The notes: generated from the letters alone by a model not told the origin. 64,000 nt of DNA from CAZVNZ01 sp964628515 (GCA_964628515.1 CAZVNZ010000002.1:1-64000), one strand, 5' to 3'. Counted from the first letter of the stretch, positions 53,118-62,837 are shown. A program made the numbers and translations.

Positions 53118-53745
53118 GATTGCACCATCTCTGTTATCTGCGAATTTTACGGATATTAAAGGGGAAATACAAAATTTAAGGGGAGCGGACTATCTCCACT
53201 GCGACATAATGGACGGCATCTTTGTGCCCAACCTAACCTTTGGCTTTAAGATGATAGAGGACATAAAAAAAATTACGGATATTCCATTAGATGTACATTT
53301 GATGATAAACGAGCCGGAACGCTACATAGAGCGCTTTGCACAGGCAGGCAGCGACATTATAAGCGTCCATGTAGAAAGCACAAACCATGTACACAGAGCG
53401 GTTAAACTAATACAAAGTTTTAACAAAATACCGGCGGTGGTGCTAAATCCGGCAACACCTTTAGACACCATAAAATATGTTTTGGACGATGTAAAAATGG
53501 TGCTTTTAATGAGTGTAAATCCGGGCTACGGCGGACAGGCGTTTATACCTGTCGTACTTGGCAAAATAAAAGAGCTAAAGCAGATGATAGGGGATAGAGA
53601 TATAGACATAGAAATAGACGGCGGTGTGGATTTTTCCAACATTAAAGAAATTACAGATGCAGGGGCGAACGTAATTGTTGCAGGCAGTACGGTATTTAAT
53701 GCGGAAAATTACTCTAAAGCCATAGAGCAGTTAAAGAAGATATAA
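53110..53745 (+). CDS. rpe: Ribulose-phosphate 3-epimerase
   Basis: Rpe interconverts ribulose 5-phosphate and xylulose 5-phosphate in the pentose phosphate pathway. The protein (211 aa) is a TIM barrel with KIAPSLLSANF at the start, HCDIMDGIFVPNLTFG near residue 33, DVHLMINEPERYI near 64, MSVNPGYGGQAFI near 137 and EIDGGV near 172. ATG 53110 overlaps the rsgA end by 8 bases. A strong terminator follows; thiN, which follows rpe in B. subtilis, is absent. Confidence 0.97.
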   Translation: MIKIAPSLLSANFTDIKGEIQNLRGADYLHCDIMDGIFVPNLTFGFKMIEDIKKITDIPLDVHLMINEPERYIERFAQAGSDIISVHVESTNHVHRAVKLIQSFNKIPAVVLNPATPLDTIKYVLDDVKMVLLMSVNPGYGGQAFIPVVLGKIKELKQMIGDRDIDIEIDGGVDFSNIKEITDAGANVIVAGSTVFNAENYSKAIEQLKKI

Positions 53746-53770
53746 TTACATAAAATAAGATAGTAAGTTA

Positions 53771-53801
53771 AAAAACGAGCAATTATTCGTTGCTCGTTTT
53801 T
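53771..53801. terminator. Bidirectional terminator between rpe and mcp
   Basis: A 12 bp perfect stem (53771-53782 with 53790-53801, loop TTATTCG) has a T-run on the right arm and an A-run on the left arm, so it can stop transcription of rpe from the left and of the convergent mcp from the right. Confidence 0.85.
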
Positions 53802-53838
53802 AGTTTGTTAAGTGTAATTTATAGCCACCTACTTTATG

Positions 53839-55803
53839 CTATTTTAAGGTAAATCTACCTATTAGTCTGTGCATATCTTCGGCTTTTGTGGAAAGCTCTT
53901 CGCTGGCGGCGGCACTTTGCTCTGCCGTTGCGGAGTTGGTTTGCACCACGCTTGATATTTGCTCTATGCCCGTGTTAATCTGTTCGATTGCTTCTGCCTG
54001 CTCTTTTGCGGTTACCGCAATTTCCGCAATTAATGCACTTGACTCTTTGGCTTTTGCCATAACTTCTTGCAAGGTTTGTGCGGTTAAATTAGCCGTAGTT
54101 ACACCCTTTTGCACAGAGTTGATGGAGTTTTCTATTAAGCCGGTAGTTTCCTTGGCGGCATTGGAGCTTTTGGTAGCAAGGTTACGCACTTCGTCTGCAA
54201 CAACGGCAAAACCTTTGCCGGCAGCACCTGCTCTGGCAGCCTCTACGGCGGCATTTAGTGCAAGTATGTTTGTTTGGAAGGAAATATCCTCTATTGTTTT
54301 AATAATTTTGGAAATTTGCTCGGAAGAGGAGTTAATCTCGTCCATTGCCAAAAGTAAGGTGCTCATTTGCTCGTTACCTTCAATTAGCTTTTCTCTCGCC
54401 ATAGAGGAATAATTACTTGCGTTGGTGGAATTCTCGGAGGTTTGGTTAATCCTCTCGGTAATGTGAGAGATAGACGCAGAAAGCTCTTGTACGGCACTTG
54501 CTTGCTGGGTTGCACCCTGTGCAAGTATTTGGGCGCCGTTAGATACCTGCTCGCTGTTGCCTGTAACTTGGTTGCTCGTGTCTCTGATATTTAGCAATGT
54601 GCTGTTTAAGGAGCTTAATATAGTTAGAAGATTATCGTTAAGTGCGTGGAAATCCCCCGGATATTCTACGTTGGGTGCTACGGTAATATTACCCTTAGCC
54701 ATTTCGTTTAAAATATGGGAAATATCCATAATTATCTTATTTAAACTGTTTACCATTGTGGATGTGGAATCCGCAAGGAGTTTGGTTTCGTCGTTGGTTT
54801 TTACATCGGGTACGGGAGAGGTTAAATCCCCTTGGGAAAGGGCGGTTAACCTGTTTACACAAAGCTCTATGGGCTTGCCGATGCGCGAGCCAAACCGTCT
54901 GCTTATAAATATGCTTAGTGTTAAGATTACTATTAAAATAACACCAATAATAATAATACCCATGTATGCGGATGCCATAAATTCGTCTCTGTTTACCGTT
55001 ACGGCAACACTCCAACCATCGGTATTTGGTATGGGTGCATAGCCTTGATATTCAAAAACATCAGCAAATACATATTCTCCAAAACCCGTATCTCCGTTTA
55101 CCATCTTTTGCTCAATACTTGCAAGGTTGGCTAATTGGGTGTCGCTTGGGTCCGCTTTGGAATCGTTTATGGAATTTGACTGCTCAAGCACTAAGTTATA
55201 GTCCTCGGTATAGGCAATGGTTGTCCCTGTTTTATCCAAAATATAGGCAGAGCCTTTCTCGCCGACTAAGCAGGATTTTAAGGTGTTGTCAAGCACGTTG
55301 GTGTCAACAACAAAGTAAATAATATCTATTGGTGTGCCGTCTTGCAAAACGGGTGCGGAAACTATAATGTACGCACTCTTTTTATCCTCGGATATATAAG
55401 GAGTGGACATATAGGTTTTGCCCTGCATTGCCTGTTTGTAATACTCTTGAGCGGAAATATCTTCCCCCGTAACGTAGTTTATACCGTTGGTGCCTGCAAT
55501 ACCCGAGGCAACCATGTAGTATTCTTCTGTTTTTTTAGCTAAAAATGCCGCTTTTTCTTCTATTGTGGAATCCGGATTTGTAAAGATACCGTTAGTGCTT
55601 ATTTCCGTAACAACATATGTGTAGTTAGAAACCGCATTAGACGACGCAACGGCGGCAAGTTTTGCAGCCTCGCTTATAGTTGCGGTAAGAGTATCTTTGG
55701 TAGAAGTATAGGTAGAATAAATAGAAACTCCCGATATACTTATAGCCACAATAAGAACGGTAATTAAAATATATTTTACGATTTTGTTTTGGATTTTTTT
55801 CAT
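53839..55803 (-). CDS. Methyl-accepting chemotaxis protein with Cache-type sensor
   Basis: A membrane chemoreceptor (654 aa). It has a first membrane helix at residues 10-32 and an extracellular sensor of the dCache type to about 280. The second helix is at about 281-301, followed by HAMP and a long signalling coiled coil. The kinase-contact tip reads FQTNILALNAAVEAARAGAA around 500-520. Its ligand cannot be told. The start ATG 55803 has AGAGGTC just upstream on the minus strand. It is divergent from cheV and convergent with rpe. No glutamate tail pentapeptide for CheR docking is seen. Confidence 0.95.
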   Translation of the reverse strand: MKKIQNKIVKYILITVLIVAISISGVSIYSTYTSTKDTLTATISEAAKLAAVASSNAVSNYTYVVTEISTNGIFTNPDSTIEEKAAFLAKKTEEYYMVASGIAGTNGINYVTGEDISAQEYYKQAMQGKTYMSTPYISEDKKSAYIIVSAPVLQDGTPIDIIYFVVDTNVLDNTLKSCLVGEKGSAYILDKTGTTIAYTEDYNLVLEQSNSINDSKADPSDTQLANLASIEQKMVNGDTGFGEYVFADVFEYQGYAPIPNTDGWSVAVTVNRDEFMASAYMGIIIIGVILIVILTLSIFISRRFGSRIGKPIELCVNRLTALSQGDLTSPVPDVKTNDETKLLADSTSTMVNSLNKIIMDISHILNEMAKGNITVAPNVEYPGDFHALNDNLLTILSSLNSTLLNIRDTSNQVTGNSEQVSNGAQILAQGATQQASAVQELSASISHITERINQTSENSTNASNYSSMAREKLIEGNEQMSTLLLAMDEINSSSEQISKIIKTIEDISFQTNILALNAAVEAARAGAAGKGFAVVADEVRNLATKSSNAAKETTGLIENSINSVQKGVTTANLTAQTLQEVMAKAKESSALIAEIAVTAKEQAEAIEQINTGIEQISSVVQTNSATAEQSAAASEELSTKAEDMHRLIGRFTLK

Positions 55804-55847
55804 TGCCCGACCTCTTTAAAATATAGTAGTGTAAATTATGTACCTTT

Positions 55848-55876
55848 ATTATAGTACAATATTTTTAGCATGTAAA
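55848..55876 (-). promoter_or_regulatory. Promoter of mcp
   Basis: On the minus strand TTTACA (plus 55871-55876) and TATAAT (plus 55848-55853) are 17 bases apart, a strong vegetative promoter. I saw no sigma-28 type element. Confidence 0.7.
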
Positions 55877-55957
55877 CTATTTTGCCGAAACAAATGTGCA
55901 ATTTTTCCAATAATAGCATATTACAGTTAAAATATTTCCATTTTAGTTAAAAAACAC

Positions 55958-55988
55958 TTGACAAAAGGAACATTTCTATGGTTATATT
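55958..55988 (+). promoter_or_regulatory. Probable promoter of cheV
   Basis: A consensus TTGACA at 55958-55963 is followed by TTATATT at 55982-55988, giving TTATAT at 18 or TATATT at 19 base spacing. The exact -10 is unsure. The 240 base gap also holds the reverse mcp promoter and nothing else that I could recognise. Confidence 0.5.
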
Positions 55989-56044
55989 ATTTATAAGATT
56001 ATAATAAAAGTTACATTAAAAAATGTATTAAGAGGTATTGAGTG

Positions 56045-56953
56045 ATGGAAGATAAGCAAGATATTTTACTGGAATCGGGTACTAACGAAATAGAGATAAT
56101 GGAGTTTACTATTGCAGGTAATATCTTTGGTATTAATGTTGCAAAAGTAAAAGAAATTATGATGGCAGATGCCGTTAAGCCTATGCCACTTGCCCACCCG
56201 GCTGTCGAGGGTGTTTATAAACCCAGAGAAACTGTTATTACAGTTATAGACTTGCCTTGCTATTTAAATCTTCCCAAAACAGAAAATATAGACAAAAACA
56301 TTTTTATTGTAACCAACTTTAATAAAATGAGTGTGGCTTTTAGAGTGCACACGGTAGTAGGTATAGACAGAATTTCTTGGAAAAGCATAGAAAAACCGGA
56401 TAAAACAATTTACGGCGGTACAGACGGTGTTGCCACAGGTATTGCCCAATTTCAAGGCAGGCTAATAACTATTTTGGATTTTGAAAAAATAGTGGCGGAC
56501 ATTGCCCCCGAAACTTCCATACAAATGGGCGAAATCGAAGCTATGGGTGTAAGAGAAAGAAACGACAAACCCATTTTAGTGGTGGACGACTCCGTACTGC
56601 TAAGAAAAATGATAGTAGATTGCTTAACGGCGGCAGGCTATACCAATTTAATTAAGTTTGAAAACGGGCAGGAGGCTTGGGACTTCTTAGTAACCTTAAA
56701 AGACGAAGAAAAAGTCAGAGACATTGTCTCTTGCGTAATAACGGATATAGAAATGCCCCAAATGGACGGGCACAGACTCACTAAAATGATAAAAGAAGAC
56801 AAAAATCTGCAACAAATACCGGTAATTATATTCTCCTCACTTATTAACAACGAAATGTACATTAAGGGTAAAAACTTAGGGGCGAACGAGCAACTTACAA
56901 AACCGGAAATTGGTCATCTTGTAGATATTTTAGACCATATGGTTATGGAATAA
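56045..56953 (+). CDS. cheV: Chemotaxis coupling protein CheV (CheW plus receiver)
   Basis: CheV couples receptors to CheA and adapts by phosphorylation. The protein (302 aa) has a CheW domain (about 15-160, with FTIAGNIFGINVAKVKEI) and a receiver domain from about 175. The receiver has its active residues: the acidic pair in LVVDDS, the phosphate-accepting Asp in VITDIEMPQMDG, Ser in IIFSS and Lys in QLTKPEI. ATG 56045 has AGAGGT upstream; GTG 56042 is one codon earlier. It pairs with mcp as a small chemotaxis island; no cheA, cheR or cheB is in the window. Confidence 0.95.
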   Translation: MEDKQDILLESGTNEIEIMEFTIAGNIFGINVAKVKEIMMADAVKPMPLAHPAVEGVYKPRETVITVIDLPCYLNLPKTENIDKNIFIVTNFNKMSVAFRVHTVVGIDRISWKSIEKPDKTIYGGTDGVATGIAQFQGRLITILDFEKIVADIAPETSIQMGEIEAMGVRERNDKPILVVDDSVLLRKMIVDCLTAAGYTNLIKFENGQEAWDFLVTLKDEEKVRDIVSCVITDIEMPQMDGHRLTKMIKEDKNLQQIPVIIFSSLINNEMYIKGKNLGANEQLTKPEIGHLVDILDHMVME

Positions 56954-56991
56954 ATCGGTCATAATATTAATATAATATGTAAAAAAAACTC

Positions 56992-57022
56992 TCGTCGGTA
57001 AAAAAAATCCGACGGTTTTTTT
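56992..57022 (+). terminator. Rho-independent terminator after cheV
   Basis: TCGTCGG at 56992-56998 pairs with CCGACGG at 57009-57015 (one G-U pair) and is followed by seven T at 57016-57022. It separates cheV from dnaG. Confidence 0.8.
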
Positions 57023-57115
57023 GTGGCATAAAAAAATTGTTTTATACAAAATAAAGGATAAACGCAACTTACGTGTAATAATATATAGTTATGTAAAATA
57101 AGAAAAGGAGAGATT

Positions 57116-58858
57116 ATGCCGTTTTTTTCGGAAGAATGGATTGCAGACCTGCTTGCAAGGGCAGATATTATAGATGTAGTAAGCGGATATGTTACAATGC
57201 AACAAAAGGGTGGCAAATGGTGGGGATGCTGTCCCTTTCATAACGAGAAAACCCCCTCCTTTACAGTAGACGAGGGACGGGGCTTTTACCATTGCTTTGG
57301 GTGTAAAGAAAGTGGCAACGTAATTCACTTCATAATGAAAAACGAAAAACTCACCTTCCCCGAAAGCTGTATAATGCTTGCAGAAAAATACAACGTCCCC
57401 ATACCCGAAAACTCGGAGGATACCGACTACGATAAGCGCAAAAAGCAAAAAGAAAAGGTGCTTATCTTAAATAAACTTGCCGCAAAGTTTTTTTACGCAA
57501 ATTTGCAAGAAAACCACACGGCAATGCAGTATCTTGTAAACAGGGGAGTGGAATTGAAAACGGTAAAAGCCTTTGGAATAGGCTTTGCAAAGGATAGCTG
57601 GGACGACTTGCAAAAGTATTTGCAAAAGGAAGGCTATACAAATTACGAAATGCAAATGGCAGGGCTTGTAAAATTAAAAGAGGATAAAGCCTACGATGTT
57701 TTTAGAAACAGGGTTATAATACCTATTATAGACACCTTTTCTAATGTAATTGCCTTTGGAGGCAGAGTGCTTGACGACAGCTTGCCCAAATACCTAAACT
57801 CCGCCGAAACTCCGGCGTATAACAAGCGGAAAAACTTATACAATCTTAATTTGGTAAGAAAAATTAAAAATTTGCAAAGTGTTATTTTGGTGGAAGGGTA
57901 TATGGACGTTATTGCCCTTTACTCTCACGAAATTTACGAGTGCGTGGCAACCCTTGGCACAGCACTAACAAGCGAGCAAGCAAGACTGCTAAAACGTTAT
58001 GTTTCCAACGTATATATTGCTTACGATGGGGATAGCGCAGGTAAAAAAGCAACAATGCGAGCCATAGACATTTTAGAAAAAGAAGAGCTTGTGGTTAGAG
58101 TAATTTCCATTCCTGACAACTTAGACCCGGACGATTTTTTAAAAAAGTACAAAAAGGAAGGCTTTTTATCTTTGATGAAACAGGCAAAACCGGCGTTAGA
58201 TTACAAATTTGCAACGGTGGCATCAAAATACGATTTAACTTCGCAGTTTGACCAAGAGAAGTTTATAAAGGAATGTGTGCAAATAATCAGAGAGGTGCAA
58301 AGTGCTGTAACAAGGGAAAAATATATAAATAAGTTGGCAAAATTTACAGGCTTTTCCAAAGATGCAATAACAAACGATGTTTACGGAAACACGCAAGTAA
58401 GGGAGATAAAATACGTAAAGCAGGAAAAAAAAGAAAAATTATTTATGCCCGAGCGGATAGTTATGTATTATATTTTGCAAGACCCACAAAATATTTTAAA
58501 GATTGCAGACAGCATTACAAAGGAAGATTTTGAGGAAAACGCAAATAAATTTGCATTTGAGTATATTTTAGATAATGTAAATAAAGGAGTTTGCCCCACC
58601 GACGCCGAAATATTAACAGTAACAAATTCCAAGCAGGATATAGAGTACCTTACAGAGCTTTTATGTAGCGATATTGAGCTTATGGGCGAGGACAAAAAAG
58701 TAGATGACTATATCTTGGGTTGTATAAAAAAAATACATATAAAAAACAAAGAGCAAGAGCTAAAAAGGCTAACATCTCTGCTAAAAAGCGATGCAGGCGC
58801 TGCAAAGCAAATTAGCGATTTAACAAAAGAAATATATAATTTGAAAACAAATTTATAA
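57116..58858 (+). CDS. dnaG: DNA primase
   Basis: DnaG makes RNA primers for replication. The protein (580 aa) has the N-terminal CHC2 zinc site (CCPFHNEKTPSF near residue 40 and FYHCFGC near 59), a TOPRIM catalytic core with VEGYMDVIALY near 261 and YDGDSAGKKA near 305, and a helical C-terminal helicase-binding domain. It starts at ATG 57116 after AAAAGGAGAG. The dnaG-rpoD order is the classic macromolecular-synthesis arrangement; rpsU is not next to it. Confidence 0.97.
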   Translation: MPFFSEEWIADLLARADIIDVVSGYVTMQQKGGKWWGCCPFHNEKTPSFTVDEGRGFYHCFGCKESGNVIHFIMKNEKLTFPESCIMLAEKYNVPIPENSEDTDYDKRKKQKEKVLILNKLAAKFFYANLQENHTAMQYLVNRGVELKTVKAFGIGFAKDSWDDLQKYLQKEGYTNYEMQMAGLVKLKEDKAYDVFRNRVIIPIIDTFSNVIAFGGRVLDDSLPKYLNSAETPAYNKRKNLYNLNLVRKIKNLQSVILVEGYMDVIALYSHEIYECVATLGTALTSEQARLLKRYVSNVYIAYDGDSAGKKATMRAIDILEKEELVVRVISIPDNLDPDDFLKKYKKEGFLSLMKQAKPALDYKFATVASKYDLTSQFDQEKFIKECVQIIREVQSAVTREKYINKLAKFTGFSKDAITNDVYGNTQVREIKYVKQEKKEKLFMPERIVMYYILQDPQNILKIADSITKEDFEENANKFAFEYILDNVNKGVCPTDAEILTVTNSKQDIEYLTELLCSDIELMGEDKKVDDYILGCIKKIHIKNKEQELKRLTSLLKSDAGAAKQISDLTKEIYNLKTNL

Positions 58859-58881
58859 ATATATAATAGTAGGTGAATTTT

Positions 58882-59985
58882 TTGCAAGAGACAGGAAACG
58901 AAAATCAATCAAAGTTAGTGGACGATAAAATTGCCAAAATTGTTGAGGCAGGCAAATCCAAAGGTATGATAAAATACAAAGAAATCAACGATACCTTAGA
59001 TGATTTACAGCTAAAACCCGAGCAAATGGAGCATTTATACGAAGTTTTGGAGGATATGAATATTGATGTTATAGACGACGAAATCGAGAAGGATTTACCC
59101 AAACTGGAAATTGAGGAAGAGGTAGATTTTCTTGAAATTTCTATGCCGGAAAACATTAATATTGACGACCCGGTGCGCATGTATTTAAAGGAAATAGGCA
59201 AAGTGCCACTGCTTTCCGCAACGGAGGAAGTGGAGCTTGCAAAGTTAATGGCGCAGGGAGATCAAAATGCAAAAAAACTGCTTGCGGAGGCAAACTTGCG
59301 TTTGGTAGTAAGCATTGCAAAACGCTACGTAGGTAGAGGTATGCTGTTTTTGGATTTAATTCAAGAGGGCAATTTAGGCTTAATTAAAGCGGTAGAAAAA
59401 TTTGACTATCAAAAGGGCTATAAGTTTTCTACCTACGCAACTTGGTGGATTAGGCAAGCAATTACAAGAGCCATTGCAGACCAAGCACGTACAATACGTA
59501 TTCCCGTGCATATGGTGGAAACCATAAACAAACTAATTAGAGTTTCAAGGCAGTTGTTGCAACAATACGGCAGAGACCCACTCCCCGAAGAATTAGCCAA
59601 AGAAATGGATATTTCAGAAGAAAAGGTAAGGGAGATACTTAAAATTGCCCAAGAGCCCGTTTCTTTAGAAACCCCCATAGGCGAGGAGGAGGACAGTCAT
59701 TTAGGAGATTTTATTCCTGATGAAGATGCTCCGGCACCTGCGGAGGCGGCGGCATTTACCCTACTTAAAGAGCAACTTATGGATGTGCTAAACACCCTAA
59801 CTCCCAGAGAGGAAAAGGTGCTTAAATTGCGCTTTGGCTTAGACGACGGCAGAGCAAGAACTTTAGAAGAAGTAGGTAAGGAGTTTCAAGTAACAAGGGA
59901 AAGAATAAGGCAAATAGAGGCAAAAGCATTAAGAAAATTAAGGCATCCCTCAAGAAGTAAAAAACTAAGAGATTTTTTGGAATAA
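58882..59985 (+). CDS. rpoD: Primary RNA polymerase sigma factor (sigma-A)
   Basis: The housekeeping sigma factor. The protein (367 aa) has a short region 1.1, region 1.2 (DPVRMYLKEIGKVPLLS near residue 92), region 2 (LRLVVSIAKRYVGRGMLFLD near 138, then YATWWIRQAITRAIADQ), region 3, and region 4 (TPREEKVLKLRFGLDDGRAR, then VTRERIRQIEAKALRKLR). TTG 58882 has AGGTGA at 58871-58876 five bases before it; GTG 58873 lies within that site. This fits the TTGACA/TATAAT promoters seen elsewhere. Confidence 0.97.
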   Translation: MQETGNENQSKLVDDKIAKIVEAGKSKGMIKYKEINDTLDDLQLKPEQMEHLYEVLEDMNIDVIDDEIEKDLPKLEIEEEVDFLEISMPENINIDDPVRMYLKEIGKVPLLSATEEVELAKLMAQGDQNAKKLLAEANLRLVVSIAKRYVGRGMLFLDLIQEGNLGLIKAVEKFDYQKGYKFSTYATWWIRQAITRAIADQARTIRIPVHMVETINKLIRVSRQLLQQYGRDPLPEELAKEMDISEEKVREILKIAQEPVSLETPIGEEEDSHLGDFIPDEDAPAPAEAAAFTLLKEQLMDVLNTLTPREEKVLKLRFGLDDGRARTLEEVGKEFQVTRERIRQIEAKALRKLRHPSRSKKLRDFLE

Positions 59986-59995
59986 TATTTAGTTT

Positions 59996-60655
59996 ATGTT
60001 AAAAGAAAGATTAAGGGCAATAATAAACTTGGTTAATAATAAAAACGTGGTGGCAGATATAGGGTGCGACCACGGTTTTGTTTGTAAAGCACTTCTAAAA
60101 GAAGAACGGGCAAAAAGTGTAATTGCTTGCGATATAAGCGAGGGCTCTTTGGCTAAAGCCAAAAAACTGCTAAAAGACTTCAATAATGTGCAATTTAGGT
60201 TGTGCAACGGTTTAGAAGGGCTAAGAAACAAGGAAGCGGAAGTAATTATAATTGCAGGTATGGGAGGGTATTTAATTACGGATATTCTTGAAGAAAACAA
60301 GAGTATTGCACTAAACGCCACCCTACTTTTGCTACCTCATAACAACGAGCATATTTTACGAGAATTTTTAGCCACCAACGGTTTTAATATCTACGACGAA
60401 TACATCATAAAAGAAAAAAGGTACTATCAGCTAATTTGCGCAAAAAAAGGGGTTAGCGATTACACAAACAAAACTTACTACTACGTAGGCAAACGCCTGT
60501 TTGAAAAAGGGGAATGGGAGTTTATTAATCACAAAAAGGAAAGTTACAAAAAATTGGCGCAAATTGCAAAACAGGGGAAAAACTCCGCAAAACAAGGGGA
60601 GTTATACAGCTATTTGGAGGAGGATTTATGCAGACTAACGAAATCGGAAAACTAA
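59996..60655 (+). CDS. trmK: tRNA (adenine-N1)-methyltransferase TrmK
   Basis: TrmK makes m1A22 in tRNA. The protein (219 aa) has a SAM-binding domain with VADIGCDHGFVCKALL near residue 18, ACDISEGSLAKAKKLL near 43 and IIAGMGGYLI near 84, then a C-terminal coiled-coil segment. It starts at ATG 59996, ten bases after rpoD. The next gene overlaps its end by 28 bases. The rpoD-trmK-nif3-like order matches the sigA-yqfN-yqfO region of B. subtilis. Confidence 0.92.
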   Translation: MLKERLRAIINLVNNKNVVADIGCDHGFVCKALLKEERAKSVIACDISEGSLAKAKKLLKDFNNVQFRLCNGLEGLRNKEAEVIIIAGMGGYLITDILEENKSIALNATLLLLPHNNEHILREFLATNGFNIYDEYIIKEKRYYQLICAKKGVSDYTNKTYYYVGKRLFEKGEWEFINHKKESYKKLAQIAKQGKNSAKQGELYSYLEEDLCRLTKSEN

Positions 60656-61728
60656 TAAACAGCTTTGCTTACGAAAGCTATGCGTGCGATTGGGATAACA
60701 CAGGGTTTAACATCAACTTAAACAGCGAGGTTAAGGGGATACTTATATGTCTTGATGTAACAAAAACTACCATAACAGAGGCAAAAAACAGTAATTGCAA
60801 CTTAATTATTTCCCATCACCCTTTGTTGTTTAACAAAATTAACAAAATAGATACCACAGATTATGTGGGGGAATGTGTGCAACTCTTAATTGCAAACGGA
60901 ATTTCTCTCTACTGCGCTCATACAAGCATGGACGGCGCAAAAGCAGGTATTAACTATCACCTTGCAAATGCTCTTAATTTAACGAATTTACAGTTTTTAC
61001 AGCCCACATATACTCAAGAATATTGCAAACTAACGGTGTATGTGCCTAAAATAAATCAAGAAGAAATACTAAAGGAGCTGTCAAAAGCCGGGGCAGGAGA
61101 GGTGGGTAATTACAGCGGTTGCACCTTTACAAGCGAGGGACAGGGCAGGTTTACCCCCAACGAATTTGCAAATGCCGCAATAGGAAGCGCAAACAAACAA
61201 GAGGTGGTAGAGGAAGTGGAAATTAGTTGTATTTGCCAAAAAAACAAGGTGCAAGAAATAACATCACAAATAAAAAAAGTGCATCCCTACGAGGAGCCGG
61301 CAATAGATGTTTTTGAGGAATATCTTAATAAAGAGGTGTTGGCAGGCATGGGGGTTATGGGCGAGTGCGAGGAAATATCCTGCAAAACCCTGTTAGATAA
61401 GCTAAAAAAAGAGATTGAAACGGACTGCTTAAGATTTAGCGGAGAGTTAGACAAAAAAGTAACCAAAGTTGCCATATGCGGTGGCGGAGGTGGCGATTTA
61501 ATAAGGATTGGGGCAAAAATGGGCGCTCAACTTTTTATAACGGGGGAAATAAAACATAATTATTATTTGGAAAAAAACATTGCACTCGTCGAGGCAGGAC
61601 ACTACGATACGGAAAAATGCTTTTTAAAACTAATGTATAACAGTTTACAAAAATGTTTAAATGATGTACAATATAATATTGATGTATATGTTAGCAAAAC
61701 AGAGAGTAGAGCATATATAAATTATTGA
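60628..61728 (+). CDS. Nif3-like dinuclear metal centre protein (YqfO family)
   Basis: A 366 aa protein of the NIF3/DUF34 family, which forms hexameric rings with a two-metal site. Metal ligands are visible in ISHHPLLF near residue 65, CAHTSMDGAKAG near 98, and GHYDTEKC near 331. Between the two halves lies an inserted PII-like domain (about 125-235), as in the long Gram-positive form. Its biochemical role is still unclear; GTP cyclohydrolase I-like activity has been proposed for the family. ATG 60628 has GGAGGAGG upstream, inside trmK. Confidence 0.9.
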   Translation: MQTNEIGKLINSFAYESYACDWDNTGFNINLNSEVKGILICLDVTKTTITEAKNSNCNLIISHHPLLFNKINKIDTTDYVGECVQLLIANGISLYCAHTSMDGAKAGINYHLANALNLTNLQFLQPTYTQEYCKLTVYVPKINQEEILKELSKAGAGEVGNYSGCTFTSEGQGRFTPNEFANAAIGSANKQEVVEEVEISCICQKNKVQEITSQIKKVHPYEEPAIDVFEEYLNKEVLAGMGVMGECEEISCKTLLDKLKKEIETDCLRFSGELDKKVTKVAICGGGGGDLIRIGAKMGAQLFITGEIKHNYYLEKNIALVEAGHYDTEKCFLKLMYNSLQKCLNDVQYNIDVYVSKTESRAYINY

Positions 61729-61748
61729 GAGATTTAGGGGGAAAACCA

Positions 61749-62477
61749 TTGGAAAATTTTAAGGCTATATGGGAATACCAAAATGCAGAGCTTAAATTTG
61801 AAGAATTCGAGCAAACCTTAAAAAATACAGAAACCAGACGCAAGTTAGTAAAGCAACAACAACTTTTTAATGCTAATCAACAGCAGTTAAAGCAGTACGA
61901 GCAAGAAATTATGGTAATGCAAAACAAACTTGCGGAAACGGCTTTGCAAACAGATACACTCACCAAACAAATGCGTCAAAAGGACGAAGAAATAAAGGAA
62001 ATCGAAGGTTACGACTTAGAGGATTTATTTATTGAGGACGTAAAAGAAGGGGTAAAAGAAAGCGAAAATATTAAGAGCGCTCTTGAAATAAACAAACGTA
62101 AAGTTGTGGATATTTTGCATAAATTGGAAGGGTTTGAAACGGAAATTAAAGAAACCCTTGTAAAAATGAGCAATGCCAAAAAACTGTTCGACCAGCTAAA
62201 AATTACTCATAACGGAGAAATCGAGGCAGGCAGAGAGGACATGGAAAAGCTTAAAAAGGTGATAGACGCCGCCGCTAAAACGGTGGATGCCAAAACTATG
62301 GAGCTATACAAAAAAATCAAGCAACACAGGCAAAACCCAATAGCTGTGCTAAACGGAGACAGATGCTCCGGCTGCAAAATGCAGTTGCCATCAAACGTGC
62401 TCTCTCGTGTAAAAGCAAATACGGAAGCGGTTATTTGCGAAAATTGTGGCAGAGTGCTAATATTACTGGACAAATAA
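61749..62477 (+). CDS. Coiled-coil protein with C4 zinc ribbon (DUF164-type)
   Basis: A 242 aa protein. Residues 10-200 form a long coiled-coil hairpin rich in Gln, Lys and Glu, and the end is a zinc ribbon with CSGCKMQLP near residue 204 and CENCGRVL near 229. The family occurs next to nif3-like genes in many bacteria; its role is not settled, and nucleic-acid or tRNA-related binding has been suggested. TTG 61749 has AGGGGGA at 61736-61742; TTG 61725 would add 8 residues with no site. The promoter of rnpB lies in the last bases of this gene. Confidence 0.82.
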   Translation: MENFKAIWEYQNAELKFEEFEQTLKNTETRRKLVKQQQLFNANQQQLKQYEQEIMVMQNKLAETALQTDTLTKQMRQKDEEIKEIEGYDLEDLFIEDVKEGVKESENIKSALEINKRKVVDILHKLEGFETEIKETLVKMSNAKKLFDQLKITHNGEIEAGREDMEKLKKVIDAAAKTVDAKTMELYKKIKQHRQNPIAVLNGDRCSGCKMQLPSNVLSRVKANTEAVICENCGRVLILLDK

Positions 62478-62496
62478 ATAACAGTAAATTTAATAT
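62467..62496 (+). promoter_or_regulatory. Promoter of rnpB
   Basis: TGGACA at 62467-62472, in the last codons of the zinc ribbon gene, and TAATAT at 62491-62496 with 18 bases between. Transcription would start at about 62501-62503, exactly at the predicted 5' end of RNase P RNA. Confidence 0.6.
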
Positions 62497-62500
62497 AAGT

Positions 62501-62837
<337 letters not shown>

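Noticed and set aside
53888..54412. Forward frame inside the mcp gene (174 codons)
   Set aside because: It is the shadow of the Ala/Ser-rich signalling domain on the other strand; codon use and the conserved receptor tip prove the reverse gene.
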